Source of the DNA: Geobacteraceae bacterium
Lineage (GTDB): Bacteria > Desulfobacterota > Desulfuromonadia > Geobacterales > Pseudopelobacteraceae
DNA length: 37,324 bases
Assembly (NCBI GenBank): GCA_025355325.1
Contig: JANXZX010000181.1
Coordinates: forward strand, 1 to 37,324
Reading direction: 5' to 3'
Program-made: the position numbers and the translations under genes
Shown: positions 12,130-19,354 of the stretch, in pieces
Numbering within the stretch: position 1 is the stretch's first letter
How the letters are laid out: each line of letters starts with the position of its first letter
The notes under the pieces: model-generated
Told to the model about the DNA's origin: nothing
What the model saw: the letters and a program-made list of their open reading frames with translations, nothing else
Databases searched by the model: none

Positions 12130-12163
12130 CAAAATGCATGAAAAAGGAGTCTCTGGCTGTTAA
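12113..12163 (+). pseudogene. Stub of antitoxin following the BrnT remnant
   Basis: An ATG at 12113 overlaps the end of the BrnT remnant, in the arrangement usual for brnT-brnA pairs, and is preceded by GGAGG (12104-12108). It opens a frame of only 16 codons before TAA. It is probably the truncated start of the partner antitoxin. The sequence is too short to identify independently. Confidence 0.4.
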
Positions 12164-12283
12164 TATTGTCAACTTAGCACTAGAAGTAAACCAAGTTAAC
12201 TACTCCCCATGGTCGTCCCATTCCAATTCAGCCTAATCATAGTCATTCACTGCAGAGATAACCGTCGGTTTAGTTAACCTGTC

Positions 12284-12589
12284 TCATGCTGCGAGAGGTA
12301 ATGGGTGAACCTCTTTATCCAAGCGATCTTCCAGTATTTCGAGAGCAACTTCCATATCATAATGGCTCTGAAGATTCATCCAGAATTGTGCCTCCATATT
12401 AAAGAACCGCCCCAGACGGAGTGCTGTGTCTGCAGTAATCCCACGACGACCATGCACAATCTCGTTTATACGCCTTGGAGTTACACCAATATTCAATGCC
12501 AGCCGATACTGACTAACTCCCATCGGCCCAAGAAATTCTGCAACCAATATCTCACCGGGATGAATAGGGGAAAAATCACGCTTTGCCAT
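12284..12589 (-). CDS. higA: HigA-family antitoxin (XRE)
   Basis: A 101-residue HigA/VapI-type antitoxin. The N-terminus FSPIHPGEILVAEFL is the family hallmark. A helix-turn-helix covers VSQYRLALNIGVTPRRINEIVHGRRGITADTALRL, and the C-terminus has the usual FWMNLQSHYDME segment. The ATG at 12589 is chosen over a longer frame because GAGGTG lies five bases before it, directly after the higB stop. It is the second gene of the higBA pair, toxin first, which is the normal higBA order. Confidence 0.93.
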   Translation of the reverse strand: MAKRDFSPIHPGEILVAEFLGPMGVSQYRLALNIGVTPRRINEIVHGRRGITADTALRLGRFFNMEAQFWMNLQSHYDMEVALEILEDRLDKEVHPLPLAA

Positions 12590-12600
12590 ATAAGCACCTC

Positions 12601-12882
12601 TCAATGGTAGTCAACAATCTCAACATCAAATGCGTCACCGCCGTACCAGACAAAACAAATACGCCACTGCTTATTTATTCTGATGCTGTATTGTCCTTCT
12701 CGGTCATGATGCAAAGCCTCCAGGTGGTTTGACGGTGGCACACGAAGAGTATCAACAACAGTAGCAGCATTAAGCATGTTGAGCTTGATAGCCGCTGCTC
12801 TCTGAATATCCTGTGGCAGTTTTGTTGAAAATCGGCCTTGGAATAGTTTTTCAGTCTCCTTGCACCTGAACGTTTTGATCAT
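12601..12882 (-). CDS. higB: HigB-family toxin (RelE fold)
   Basis: A 93-residue HigB toxin, a RelE-superfamily ribosome-dependent mRNase. Family features are FRCKETEKLFQG at the N-terminus, RAAAIKLNMLNAAT, PPSNHLEALHHDREGQYSIRINKQWRICF and the end VEIVDYH. The start ATG at 12882 has no well-placed Shine-Dalgarno, and the -10 box is only five bases upstream, so the mRNA may be leaderless. The higA start follows 11 bases after the stop. Confidence 0.93.
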   Translation of the reverse strand: MIKTFRCKETEKLFQGRFSTKLPQDIQRAAAIKLNMLNAATVVDTLRVPPSNHLEALHHDREGQYSIRINKQWRICFVWYGGDAFDVEIVDYH

Positions 12883-12887
12883 GGCTC

Positions 12888-12916
12888 ATATTATCCTCTC
12901 AGGATATTATCGTCAA
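12888..12916 (-). promoter_or_regulatory. higBA promoter with embedded operator
   Basis: On the minus strand TTGACG (12916-12911) and TAATAT (12893-12888) are separated by 17 bases. The spacer and -10 contain the inverted repeat TATCCT-GAG-AGGATA, extended to 10-base arms with one mismatch (12888-12897 and 12901-12910). This is a natural HigA binding site. The predicted transcription start is at or within two bases of the higB ATG. Confidence 0.7.
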
Positions 12917-12980
12917 TAGATATTAGTTGTTCGCCTGACTATCCTGAAATATATTTTTCCTCGACTGACGACTTGATTCG

Positions 12981-13000
12981 GAATTCAGTGAACTGAATTC
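12981..13000. repeat. 20-bp perfect palindrome
   Basis: GAATTCAGT (12981-12989) and ACTGAATTC (12992-13000) flank a 2-base centre, in the 230-base space between higB and the DUF1330 gene. It has the form of a dimeric repressor site, but no gene starts next to it. The remaining sequence of 12917-13112 shows no intact gene. Confidence 0.55.
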
Positions 13001-13112
13001 ATAGTACAAAATGTAAAAAAATAAAGGGAATCAGAGAGCTGTTACTGCTCGTTTAAAGAAGCCAAGGGAAAGCCAGGGACATCCATGATAAGTTTTGTCA
13101 AGGACAGACTCC

Positions 13113-13412
13113 TCAGTTCTCACCAGGGTTGTCTTCCGTCAGAACTAAATTCATATCGCAGGCATCCTTACGCAACTCTTTCCACGGTCGGTATTCCTCA
13201 GAATCATACCAGGCATGAAAGTGCTTCACACTTGGCCATTCATGAATCACCAACAATTTAGGAGACCAGTTGCCGGTTATCACCAGCGGCTCAAGTCCCC
13301 GAGAGATTATCCTGCCGCCGTACTGTTCTATTGTCGGCAAATGACCAGCTACATATTGTTTGAGTTTCTCCATATTTTTTACTGAAACGTCAATAACAGC
13401 ATAGACAGCCAT
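13113..13412 (-). CDS. DUF1330 family protein
   Basis: A 99-residue DUF1330 protein of the dimeric alpha-beta barrel (ferredoxin-like) type. Visible features are AVIDVSVKNMEKLKQYV, GGRIISRG, LVIHEWPSVKHFHAWYDSEEYRPW and a short acidic tail. The biochemical role of the family is not established. The ATG has AGGAGG seven bases upstream. It lies 37 bases after the cupin gene on the same strand and may be co-transcribed with it. Confidence 0.85.
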   Translation of the reverse strand: MAVYAVIDVSVKNMEKLKQYVAGHLPTIEQYGGRIISRGLEPLVITGNWSPKLLVIHEWPSVKHFHAWYDSEEYRPWKELRKDACDMNLVLTEDNPGEN

Positions 13413-13449
13413 TATGAGGCCTCCTTGTCAGTCATAGAATAGCGGTCAA

Positions 13450-13806
13450 TTAACTTTGATTTTGGTATTTACCCATTACCGGTGACCAAGCGTCAACAGC
13501 CTTTACTGCCGCATCCGTTGTATAAACCGCATGTGGAACATTTGATGGAATGGCTATAGTTTCACCGGCTTTTACCTCAAAAATCTTCTCGCCTTGTTCG
13601 AAATACAGCACCCCTTCCAGCACCAATGTGATTTGTTCGCTTTCGTGGGAATGATTGTTAAACGTGCAGTCCGGATCAACTTCAAAATAGGTCAGCATGG
13701 TATTATTCAGCGAAACCGCCCACTGCCTCGCACCGGGGACATCATCTGAAAGTTTAAGTGCATCTTTGGGGTAATATTGGATTTCCTGGTTTGGTTGGTT
13801 ATTCAT
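13450..13806 (-). CDS. Small cupin-domain protein
   Basis: A 117-residue single-domain cupin. The first cupin motif is seen as NNHSHESEQITLVLEG, containing HxHxxxE metal ligands, and the second as GETIAIPSNVPHAVYTT with its histidine. It probably binds a divalent metal; the substrate is unknown. The ATG at 13806 is chosen over an upstream in-frame ATG at 13845 because GGAG stands at a suitable distance. A 10-bp hairpin lies between it and the ATPase gene upstream. Confidence 0.82.
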   Translation of the reverse strand: MNNQPNQEIQYYPKDALKLSDDVPGARQWAVSLNNTMLTYFEVDPDCTFNNHSHESEQITLVLEGVLYFEQGEKIFEVKAGETIAIPSNVPHAVYTTDAAVKAVDAWSPVMGKYQNQS

Positions 13807-13852
13807 GTTGATTGCTCCATAATTTTTGAACGTTATATCTTTCAACGGTTGA

Positions 13853-13881
13853 GCGCAACACCGGGTTCACTGGTGTTGCGC
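13853..13881. terminator. 10-bp hairpin between ATPase and cupin genes
   Basis: GCGCAACACC (13853-13862) pairs exactly with GGTGTTGCGC (13872-13881) across nine bases. It lies 24 bases past the stop of the minus-strand ATPase gene. There is no T tract on the minus strand, so it may be a weak or Rho-assisted terminator, an mRNA-end stabiliser or an operator. Confidence 0.45.
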
Positions 13882-13905
13882 CTGGTTGGAAATTATTTTT
13901 CACGA

Positions 13906-16170
13906 TTATTGTTTTTTATCTCGTTCTGATTTGGCGATCTTTTTCACTTTTTCACGTTCATCAATCTTGTTCCGTATGGATTGAATCCGATCTCTGACAT
14001 CTTTAGCAACTTCAAATATTTCCGTAGCGACCTGAACTTCTTCACCCAGATAGAGCTTAATGCCAACAATCAACGGCTCAATTTTATCCGCTACCGGTGA
14101 TTTGACAAGCAAATCAAGAGCTTGCCTGCCGCAGCCTGCCGCAGTCAGGCCGGCAAAAATTTCAATGGTGTCGTCAACATGTTCCGATGCAAGTTTGCTA
14201 TTCTGAAGATACTTTTGTGTCGGCGCAAGTGCTTCATCGCCCCTGTCCATTGCACAAAGAATGCAAGCATATGTATGTTGATAAAAAGTATCTTCTTTTG
14301 GGTTAAGGGCAATGGCTTTTGTTATCCACTCATTCGCTTCTTTAAGACAGCTCCCGTTAGCATATTTGTAAATAGCCCAAGCTGCAGAGTTAAGTATTTC
14401 TGCTGTACCACCTGAACTCTCAATTAATGATTCTGTCATCACTCGGGCTAAATCGGGTAATTCACGTTCAACAATAAAGAACTTTAATAATCCCTCAATA
14501 GAAATCTTAATATCTTGCCCACGGTATACGGCATCAGAGTACGTTTTAAAAGTATCCTTATTGCTATAAGCAACATTAGCCAAAACTATCCAGTGGAACG
14601 CAAACTGTTTGCCGCCCTTGCTAGCTTTTACGAATGCCTGTTTGGCCTTGTCATATTGATGTTCTGTATGGAATAGGCATCCAAGAAGTGCCCAAGCATC
14701 ATAATTTTTCGGATTAGTTTTGACTTTGGTTTCTAATCCTAATAGTAATTTATCAATTGTTTCTTTCTCCATGTCTTTGGACATTATTGAGAGACTTTCA
14801 GAGGCAACTTCATTCTGGGGGCTTCTTGAATTGCTGAATTCTGGAAAGAATCTTTGCATTGATTCAATAAATTTTATCGGTGCTGAAGTTAGTATTTGGG
14901 ACTTGATTTCCTCAGAAGATAATTTTTTCAAAATTGCATCATAGGCAACAAAATGATCTCGACAAAGCTCCGGCGCGAGCTCACATGCCTCTTCTGCTAT
15001 CGATCGGGTTACATCCATCAACTCATCATGCCCGTAAAACGACACCATGAAATTTACCACCGCCTTTACCCGCTCTGATGGCGCACCACGTTTCCGCATC
15101 AGATAGTAGATGTTGTACATCCTCTCTGTCGTTTGGTAGAACTTTGTCCGCTTGCCCTGTTCGCTGACCTTGACAGCGCCACGGCCCACCAATCGAGCCA
15201 TGAGCGAACTAGTCTTGTTCACATCCAATCGCGCCAGTCGTGCAATATCCTTTGCTGTGGACGGGTCCCACAGTTCTGCCAGCGCCAGATACGCTTTACG
15301 CTCAATAGGTGGTAAATTATCCAGATGGCTTTTGAAATATTCTGTGTTGTCATCTACCAGATTTAATAAATCACCCATCAGATCTTGAAAAGACAGTTTT
15401 GATCCAAATGAGGAAATGATGCTGAGTAGCCGAGGGTTGCCGCCGGTCAGAATCTGGATGGGTCGGATGCGATCATCTTCCAAATGTTGCCCGGTAACCG
15501 CCTCCCAAACGGCAATACACTCATCTTTTTCGAGGGGCTTGAGATCATGTTGTTTGAATAATTCGTACATCGCGCTGCCGGAGTTATCTACCTGATCCAT
15601 CCGGCTTGTCGCGCTGGCAAGCAACATAATACGGGGCTCGTTGATCAAAGTGTGTCTGAGTGTCCAGGCATCTTGATCACTAATTTGACCATCGAAAAGC
15701 ATATTAAAGTTTTCGATAATAAGCAGTAAGCGCCTTCCATGGCTGTCGGCAAAATCCATGAGTTTTGCCAATGCCCGTTCACCAAGGCGCTTATCGTCTT
15801 TTTCATCATTTAACTCTTCAACTATTCGCTCCCATTTTTTGTCACCGGTCTGTTGTGCCAGATGAAACAGCGCTTCCAGCCAGAATTCACCGACACTGCA
15901 AATGCTGTAACTTTCCTCCGCAAACACTATCGGATACCACTTATCCTTCAAATCATCTGCCGTGCGAGATTCAAGGCCGATTCTGAGCAAAAGAGTGGTC
16001 TTGCCGATACCGCGAGGGCCTATGACCAACACATGCTGGTTTGCGTTTGTGGTGTTCTCGCGGATAATCCGAATTATAATGTCAAAGTCTGTCTGGCGGA
16101 CGGCAAATGAGTGCAGCAGTTCTTCGTCGGTCAAAAACGCGGGGTTATACTTCATGATACGTCTTGTCAT
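13906..16170 (-). CDS. STAND/AAA ATPase with wHTH and TPR repeats
   Basis: A 754-residue protein with a signalling-NTPase layout. Walker A is GPRGIGKTT (51-59). The Walker B strand LLLIIEN (148-154) has Glu-Asn in place of Asp-Glu. LLASATSRM resembles a sensor 1 strand, and GGNPRLL matches the sensor 2-like motif of archaeal-type/STAND ATPases. A winged-helix segment lies about 290-360 (STAKDIARLARLDVNKTSSLMARLVGRG). From about 470 onward helical TPR-like repeats are visible (YDAWALLGCLFHTEHQYDKAKQAFVKA). The basic tail is rich in Lys and Glu. The ATG is 1 base after the upstream ATPase stop with GGAGG six bases before it, so the two are coupled. The function is not known. Architectures of this kind occur among transcriptional activators and anti-phage STAND sensors. 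Confidence 0.8.
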   Translation of the reverse strand: MTRRIMKYNPAFLTDEELLHSFAVRQTDFDIIIRIIRENTTNANQHVLVIGPRGIGKTTLLLRIGLESRTADDLKDKWYPIVFAEESYSICSVGEFWLEALFHLAQQTGDKKWERIVEELNDEKDDKRLGERALAKLMDFADSHGRRLLLIIENFNMLFDGQISDQDAWTLRHTLINEPRIMLLASATSRMDQVDNSGSAMYELFKQHDLKPLEKDECIAVWEAVTGQHLEDDRIRPIQILTGGNPRLLSIISSFGSKLSFQDLMGDLLNLVDDNTEYFKSHLDNLPPIERKAYLALAELWDPSTAKDIARLARLDVNKTSSLMARLVGRGAVKVSEQGKRTKFYQTTERMYNIYYLMRKRGAPSERVKAVVNFMVSFYGHDELMDVTRSIAEEACELAPELCRDHFVAYDAILKKLSSEEIKSQILTSAPIKFIESMQRFFPEFSNSRSPQNEVASESLSIMSKDMEKETIDKLLLGLETKVKTNPKNYDAWALLGCLFHTEHQYDKAKQAFVKASKGGKQFAFHWIVLANVAYSNKDTFKTYSDAVYRGQDIKISIEGLLKFFIVERELPDLARVMTESLIESSGGTAEILNSAAWAIYKYANGSCLKEANEWITKAIALNPKEDTFYQHTYACILCAMDRGDEALAPTQKYLQNSKLASEHVDDTIEIFAGLTAAGCGRQALDLLVKSPVADKIEPLIVGIKLYLGEEVQVATEIFEVAKDVRDRIQSIRNKIDEREKVKKIAKSERDKKQ

Positions 16171-16171
16171 A

Positions 16172-17419
16172 TCACACCTCCCGTTCCAGAACCGGCGTAT
16201 AGAAAAGAAAATTTCGTTTTTTCCACCAATCCCGTATCAGGTTCGAGACGAAGACATAGCCATCGCTGCCAGGAACAACGTAACCATCGTGCTCAAGTAC
16301 GCTGATGATCTCCTGTTGCGCCTCAATACCGGTAAGGCCTTCAAAACTGTAGAGCTTCCTGAACGCCTCCAACGCTTTTCGAGACAGAACGCCTGTGATG
16401 GCTGCCTCTGACAGCATTTCTACAGCAAGTGTGTTTAAATCGGGGCCAAGAACACTTTTCAGTCTTTCTTCGTAATGTGTCAGCTCTTTCTGGCAACGTA
16501 CGCCGAGCATCTCTTTTTCGTAAATCCCCTCAACCTCGTCCGCCTTAAACTCAAAGCGCTTCCTTCTCTCGCAGGCTTCTAAAACGCTGTCGAAGAAGAT
16601 CTGTACATGATGAGGGATGCAGCATCCAATGCGCTTGACTATTGCCTTGTCGGCATCATCTATAAACGTAATGCCATATTCTTTTGCAAGTGCGTTCAGG
16701 CATCCGACAGCAGTTGGTTCGTCCCATGGTTTGAGTTCAAAAGGAGGAAAGTTGTTCATGGTGGCACTCAATCCGGCTTGTCTTAGAATCGGGTCCAATC
16801 CGATGCTCCCTGACACCACTATTCTGAGTTGTCCCTGGTATTGAATGCTGTTTTTTCTCAGCCACGACATAAAATCATCCGCTTTGCCACGTCTCTCCGA
16901 AGTAATCGTAAAGTCATCACCTTTGAGCATGCGGTTCACAAGTATCGGCAATTCATCCAGAAACAGCAGTACTGGCTTGTCTGAATCAGCCAGGATAGCC
17001 ATTAGCTGGTCTCCTTTATCGCTCCAGTCAGCGGAAGTTAAACCGCCACGGATGGCTATACCGATCTCACTTATATTGATAGTATCGATACGATCTAAAA
17101 TTGTGCTGACGATATTAGAGAAAGCACCCACGACCTTTCCCTACAGCTTTTTGTGCGGATAAATGGCTTTGCTCAGCTCTACCATGGCATCTGCGGAATC
17201 GCGGCATTTTTGAAAGTCTACATATAGACACGTATAGGATTCACTTAGAAGGCGCGCAGTTTCTTTCATCAGGCTTGTTTTGCCCATACGACGTTGAGCA
17301 AGCAACACTTGGTGCGCCCCTTCGTGAATCTTTTTCTGAAAAAGGCGAAGATCATCTTCCCTACCCCAAAAACGATCGCCTTCAACATAGTTACCGTGTG
17401 CTTGCTTAAGTTTTTCCAT
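16172..17419 (-). pseudogene. AAA/STAND ATPase interrupted by in-frame amber codon
   Basis: One continuous frame of 416 codons broken by a single TAG at 17143-17141 (codon 93). Before it are 92 residues with the Walker A variant QRRMGKTSL typical of the archaeal-type ATPase family. After it, in the same frame and with no shift, come GKVVGAFSNI... and a clear Walker B, VLLFLDELP (DE at about 155-156). A sensor-like RIVVSGS strand and a C-terminal winged-helix-like end (HDGYVVPGSDGYVFVSNLIRDWW) follow. A GTG at 17131 could restart translation but would lack Walker A. ATG at 17419 has GGGAGG eight bases upstream. The downstream ATPase gene starts 1 base after the stop. It is either a recent nonsense mutant, a suppressed stop, or a sequencing error. 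Confidence 0.85.
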
Positions 17420-17440
17420 AATGTAGACCTCCCAACATAA

Positions 17441-17522
17441 TTGTTGCCAACAGTTCTGTTTGAATTATAGGTGACGCCAAAACTATTGTCAATAGATGTG
17501 ACAACAATTCTGTTGGCAACAG
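17441..17522. promoter_or_regulatory. Inverted operator-like pair around the promoter
   Basis: TGTTGCCAACAG (17442-17453) lies just downstream of the -10, and its exact reverse complement CTGTTGGCAACA (17510-17521) lies upstream of the -35. The distal element is also a perfect 13-base palindrome, CTGTTGGCAACAG (17510-17522). A weaker TGTT half-site follows each copy toward the promoter (AACAGTTCTGTT; ACAACAATTCTGTT). This suggests repressor dimers bound on both sides of the promoter, possibly looping. No candidate repressor gene is adjacent. The rest of 17523-17680 holds only a small GCCTC/GAGGC hairpin (17546-17563). Confidence 0.65.
17464..17492 (-). promoter_or_regulatory. Perfect consensus promoter for ATPase pair
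   Basis: On the minus strand TTGACA (17492-17487), a 17-base spacer and TATAAT (17469-17464) match the sigma-70 consensus at all twelve positions. The start of transcription should fall near 17457, about 38 bases before the ATG at 17419. Confidence 0.85.
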
Positions 17523-17680
17523 ATCGGTTGGTGTCATACTGGGTTGCCTCCTCCAGGAGAGGCGTAAACGCAAAGCAGCCCTGAAGTACCTAAGTCCAGC
17601 TTGAATATTCCGAAAATCTGTATTAGTTCCTCGATATTCCTAATTCCTTGATAACACGCTTTGAGTGACCGTGTGATCGT

Positions 17681-17709
17681 TTGACAATAAATACATTTGT
17701 ATATACAAT
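17681..17709 (+). promoter_or_regulatory. brnTA promoter with palindromic operator
   Basis: TTGACA (17681-17686), a 17-base spacer and TACAAT (17704-17709) precede brnT. The perfect 12-base palindrome TTGTATATACAA (17697-17708) covers the -10, the expected place for the BrnA autorepressor. The leader to the brnT ATG at 17718 is at most a few bases, with no strong Shine-Dalgarno. Confidence 0.75.
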
Positions 17710-17717
17710 AAGAGCGT

Positions 17718-17987
17718 ATGAAGTTTGAATGGGACGACCCCAAAAATGCAGTAAACATTGAGAAGCACGGTATTGATTTCAACGATGCTCACGAGTTGTT
17801 TGAGGGTGACAAGCTCATTATCCAAGATGATCGCAAGGATTATGGGGAGAGAAGAGATATTGCAATTGGCCGGATCGATGGGCGGCTTGTAATAGCAGTA
17901 TTTACTCAAAGAGGCCAAATAATCCGGATCATCTCTGTCAGAAAGGCGAATAGTCGTGAAAAAGAACGATTTGGAAAAGCAGTCTAA
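17718..17987 (+). CDS. brnT: BrnT-family toxin
   Basis: An 89-residue BrnT toxin with a RelE-like fold that inhibits translation. The hallmark N-terminus FEWDDPKNAVNIEKHGIDFNDA and C-terminal RGQIIRIISVRKANSREKERF are both present, and the length is standard. The ATG at 17718 is close behind a strong promoter with a palindromic operator, so the transcript is nearly leaderless. It overlaps brnA by 32 bases. A broken second BrnT remnant exists at 12009-12129. Confidence 0.93.
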   Translation: MKFEWDDPKNAVNIEKHGIDFNDAHELFEGDKLIIQDDRKDYGERRDIAIGRIDGRLVIAVFTQRGQIIRIISVRKANSREKERFGKAV

Positions 17988-18246
17988 GACGAATTGGGAA
18001 CGGGTTGATGCTATGGGTGATGAGGATATCGACTATTCAGATATCCCTGAGCTTACCGATGATATTATTGCCAAAGCTACATTTGTTCCAGCAAAACAAC
18101 TAATCTCGATCAGGCTTGATACCGACGTGGTCGCTTGGCTTAAGAAATCTGGTAGAGGATATCAGACTCGTGCTAATAAGCTTTTGCGATCTTTGATGGA
18201 GCAACAGGAAAAAACAACAAAAAGGACACGGGCCCGGGCGGCTTAG
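17956..18246 (+). CDS. brnA: BrnA-family antitoxin
   Basis: A 96-residue antitoxin of the brnTA pair. The central DIDYSDIPELTDDIIAKATFVPAK is the toxin-binding part, and ISIRLDTDVVAWLKKSGRGYQTRANKLLRSLM is the ribbon-helix-helix DNA-binding domain, usual for BrnA. The start taken is GTG at 17956; an ATG at 18013 inside the frame would give a protein lacking only the Lys-rich N-terminus. The tail is Arg- and Lys-rich. Confidence 0.92.
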   Translation: MKKNDLEKQSKTNWERVDAMGDEDIDYSDIPELTDDIIAKATFVPAKQLISIRLDTDVVAWLKKSGRGYQTRANKLLRSLMEQQEKTTKRTRARAA

Positions 18247-18295
18247 CGAAAGATAATTTCTGTTTCGTCAGTTATCCCAAGGAGGCACTAAACTT

Positions 18296-18643
18296 ATGGC
18301 TTTCTCTGAATTTGAGCAGAAAAAAATCGAAAAGGCACTGACTGCTTTCCTTGCCAAAAGACGTCCAGCTCCACACATCCGCCCGAAGCTAGACTTTGGT
18401 TATAGACTTTCAGGCCAAAGTGTTGAGCTTTTCGAAATCCGTCCGCAATGGGATGACCCAACCCGAATTCGGGAGCAACCATTTGCAAAGGCAACCTACG
18501 TCAAAACGCAAAATGCCTGGAAGGTGTTCTGGCAACGTGCCGACTTAAAATGGCATGGCTACCAACCAAATCTTATGGTTTCATCCATCGAAAAGTTTCT
18601 GAAAGTAGTGGATGCAGACGAGTATAACTGTTTCTTTGGTTAG
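18296..18643 (+). CDS. DUF3024 family protein
   Basis: A 115-residue protein recognised as DUF3024 by the ordered motifs KIEKALTAFLAKRRPAPHIRPKLDFGY, VELFEIRPQWDDP and the Trp-rich WKVFWQRADLKWHGYQP. The function of the family is unknown, but it often sits among accessory and TA genes. AAGGAGG stands ten bases before the ATG. It follows brnA by 49 bases on the same strand. Confidence 0.8.
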   Translation: MAFSEFEQKKIEKALTAFLAKRRPAPHIRPKLDFGYRLSGQSVELFEIRPQWDDPTRIREQPFAKATYVKTQNAWKVFWQRADLKWHGYQPNLMVSSIEKFLKVVDADEYNCFFG

Positions 18644-18736
18644 TTACCCGTGCCAGCGGTATCTCACGCATGTTGAAGAAATAAGTTCTGTCTCCTGAAC
18701 TCACACGGAAATAGTTATACACCTGCACAAAAGGGA

Positions 18737-19342
18737 ATGACGGACATGATCAAGGTGCTTGCAATTAATGGTTCATATCGGGTTGATGGCATTACCGATC
18801 AATCTGTCGAGGCTCTTGCACAGGCTCTTGAGTTGGGTGGTGCGGAAGTCGAGGTAATACTTCTTCGTGAATTTCCTATCGAGTTTTGCCTGAATTGCCG
18901 TGCCTGTACCCAACAGCCCGGTGTGGCACCGGGGAAGTGTGTGATCTGTGACCGTATGCAGGAATTGATCGATAAGATCGAAAGGGCGGATTGCTATATT
19001 CTTGCTGCTCCGACCAACCTTGGCTCAGTTACGGCTATCTTTAAACGCTTTATGGAGCGGTTGGCTGTGTATGCCTTTTGGCCATGGGATATGAATGGAC
19101 CACAGTTTAGAAAAGAGCAGGCGCCGAAGAAAAAAACACTGCTGGTCTCCTCGTGTGCAGCTCCGGGAATTTTGGGGCGCGTTTTTTTTGGAACCAGCAA
19201 ACAACTCAAAATGTCGGCAAAAACGATTGGCGCCGAAGTTGTTGGTACACTTTTTACCGGTATGATTGCCAAGCAGCAACACCCGAAGCTGCCGGAACGC
19301 GTACGGACTAAGATTAAAGCTTTAGCGGTAAGACTGGTTTAG
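18737..19342 (+). CDS. Iron-sulfur flavoprotein-like NAD(P)H-dependent reductase
   Basis: A 201-residue flavodoxin-fold reductase. The N-terminal INGSYRVDG loop is the FMN phosphate-binding segment. A compact cysteine cluster C51-x2-C54-x2-C57 with C68-x2-C71 resembles the 4Fe-4S motif of iron-sulfur flavoproteins. LAAPTNLGSVTAIFKRFMERL is the second flavin-contacting region. It may reduce quinones, oxygen species or an electron carrier; the substrate is not predictable. The start is ATG at 18737 or ATG at 18746. A terminator-like hairpin follows. Confidence 0.82.
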   Translation: MTDMIKVLAINGSYRVDGITDQSVEALAQALELGGAEVEVILLREFPIEFCLNCRACTQQPGVAPGKCVICDRMQELIDKIERADCYILAAPTNLGSVTAIFKRFMERLAVYAFWPWDMNGPQFRKEQAPKKKTLLVSSCAAPGILGRVFFGTSKQLKMSAKTIGAEVVGTLFTGMIAKQQHPKLPERVRTKIKALAVRLV

Positions 19343-19354
19343 AAAAACTCTTGT

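Noticed and set aside
12305-12610. 101-residue plus-strand ORF opposite higA
   Set aside because: Antisense to the well-identified HigA frame.
13040-13090. Coding-looking tail reading RAVTARLKKPRESQGHP before two stops
   Set aside because: It hints at a transposase or mobile-element remnant, but it is too short, and I could not tie it to a family or find inverted repeats or target duplications around it.
17523-17600. Possible tRNA 3' end or attachment site around GCCTCCTCCA
   Set aside because: No T-arm sequence or cloverleaf can be formed nearby, and no matching duplicate was found elsewhere in the window.
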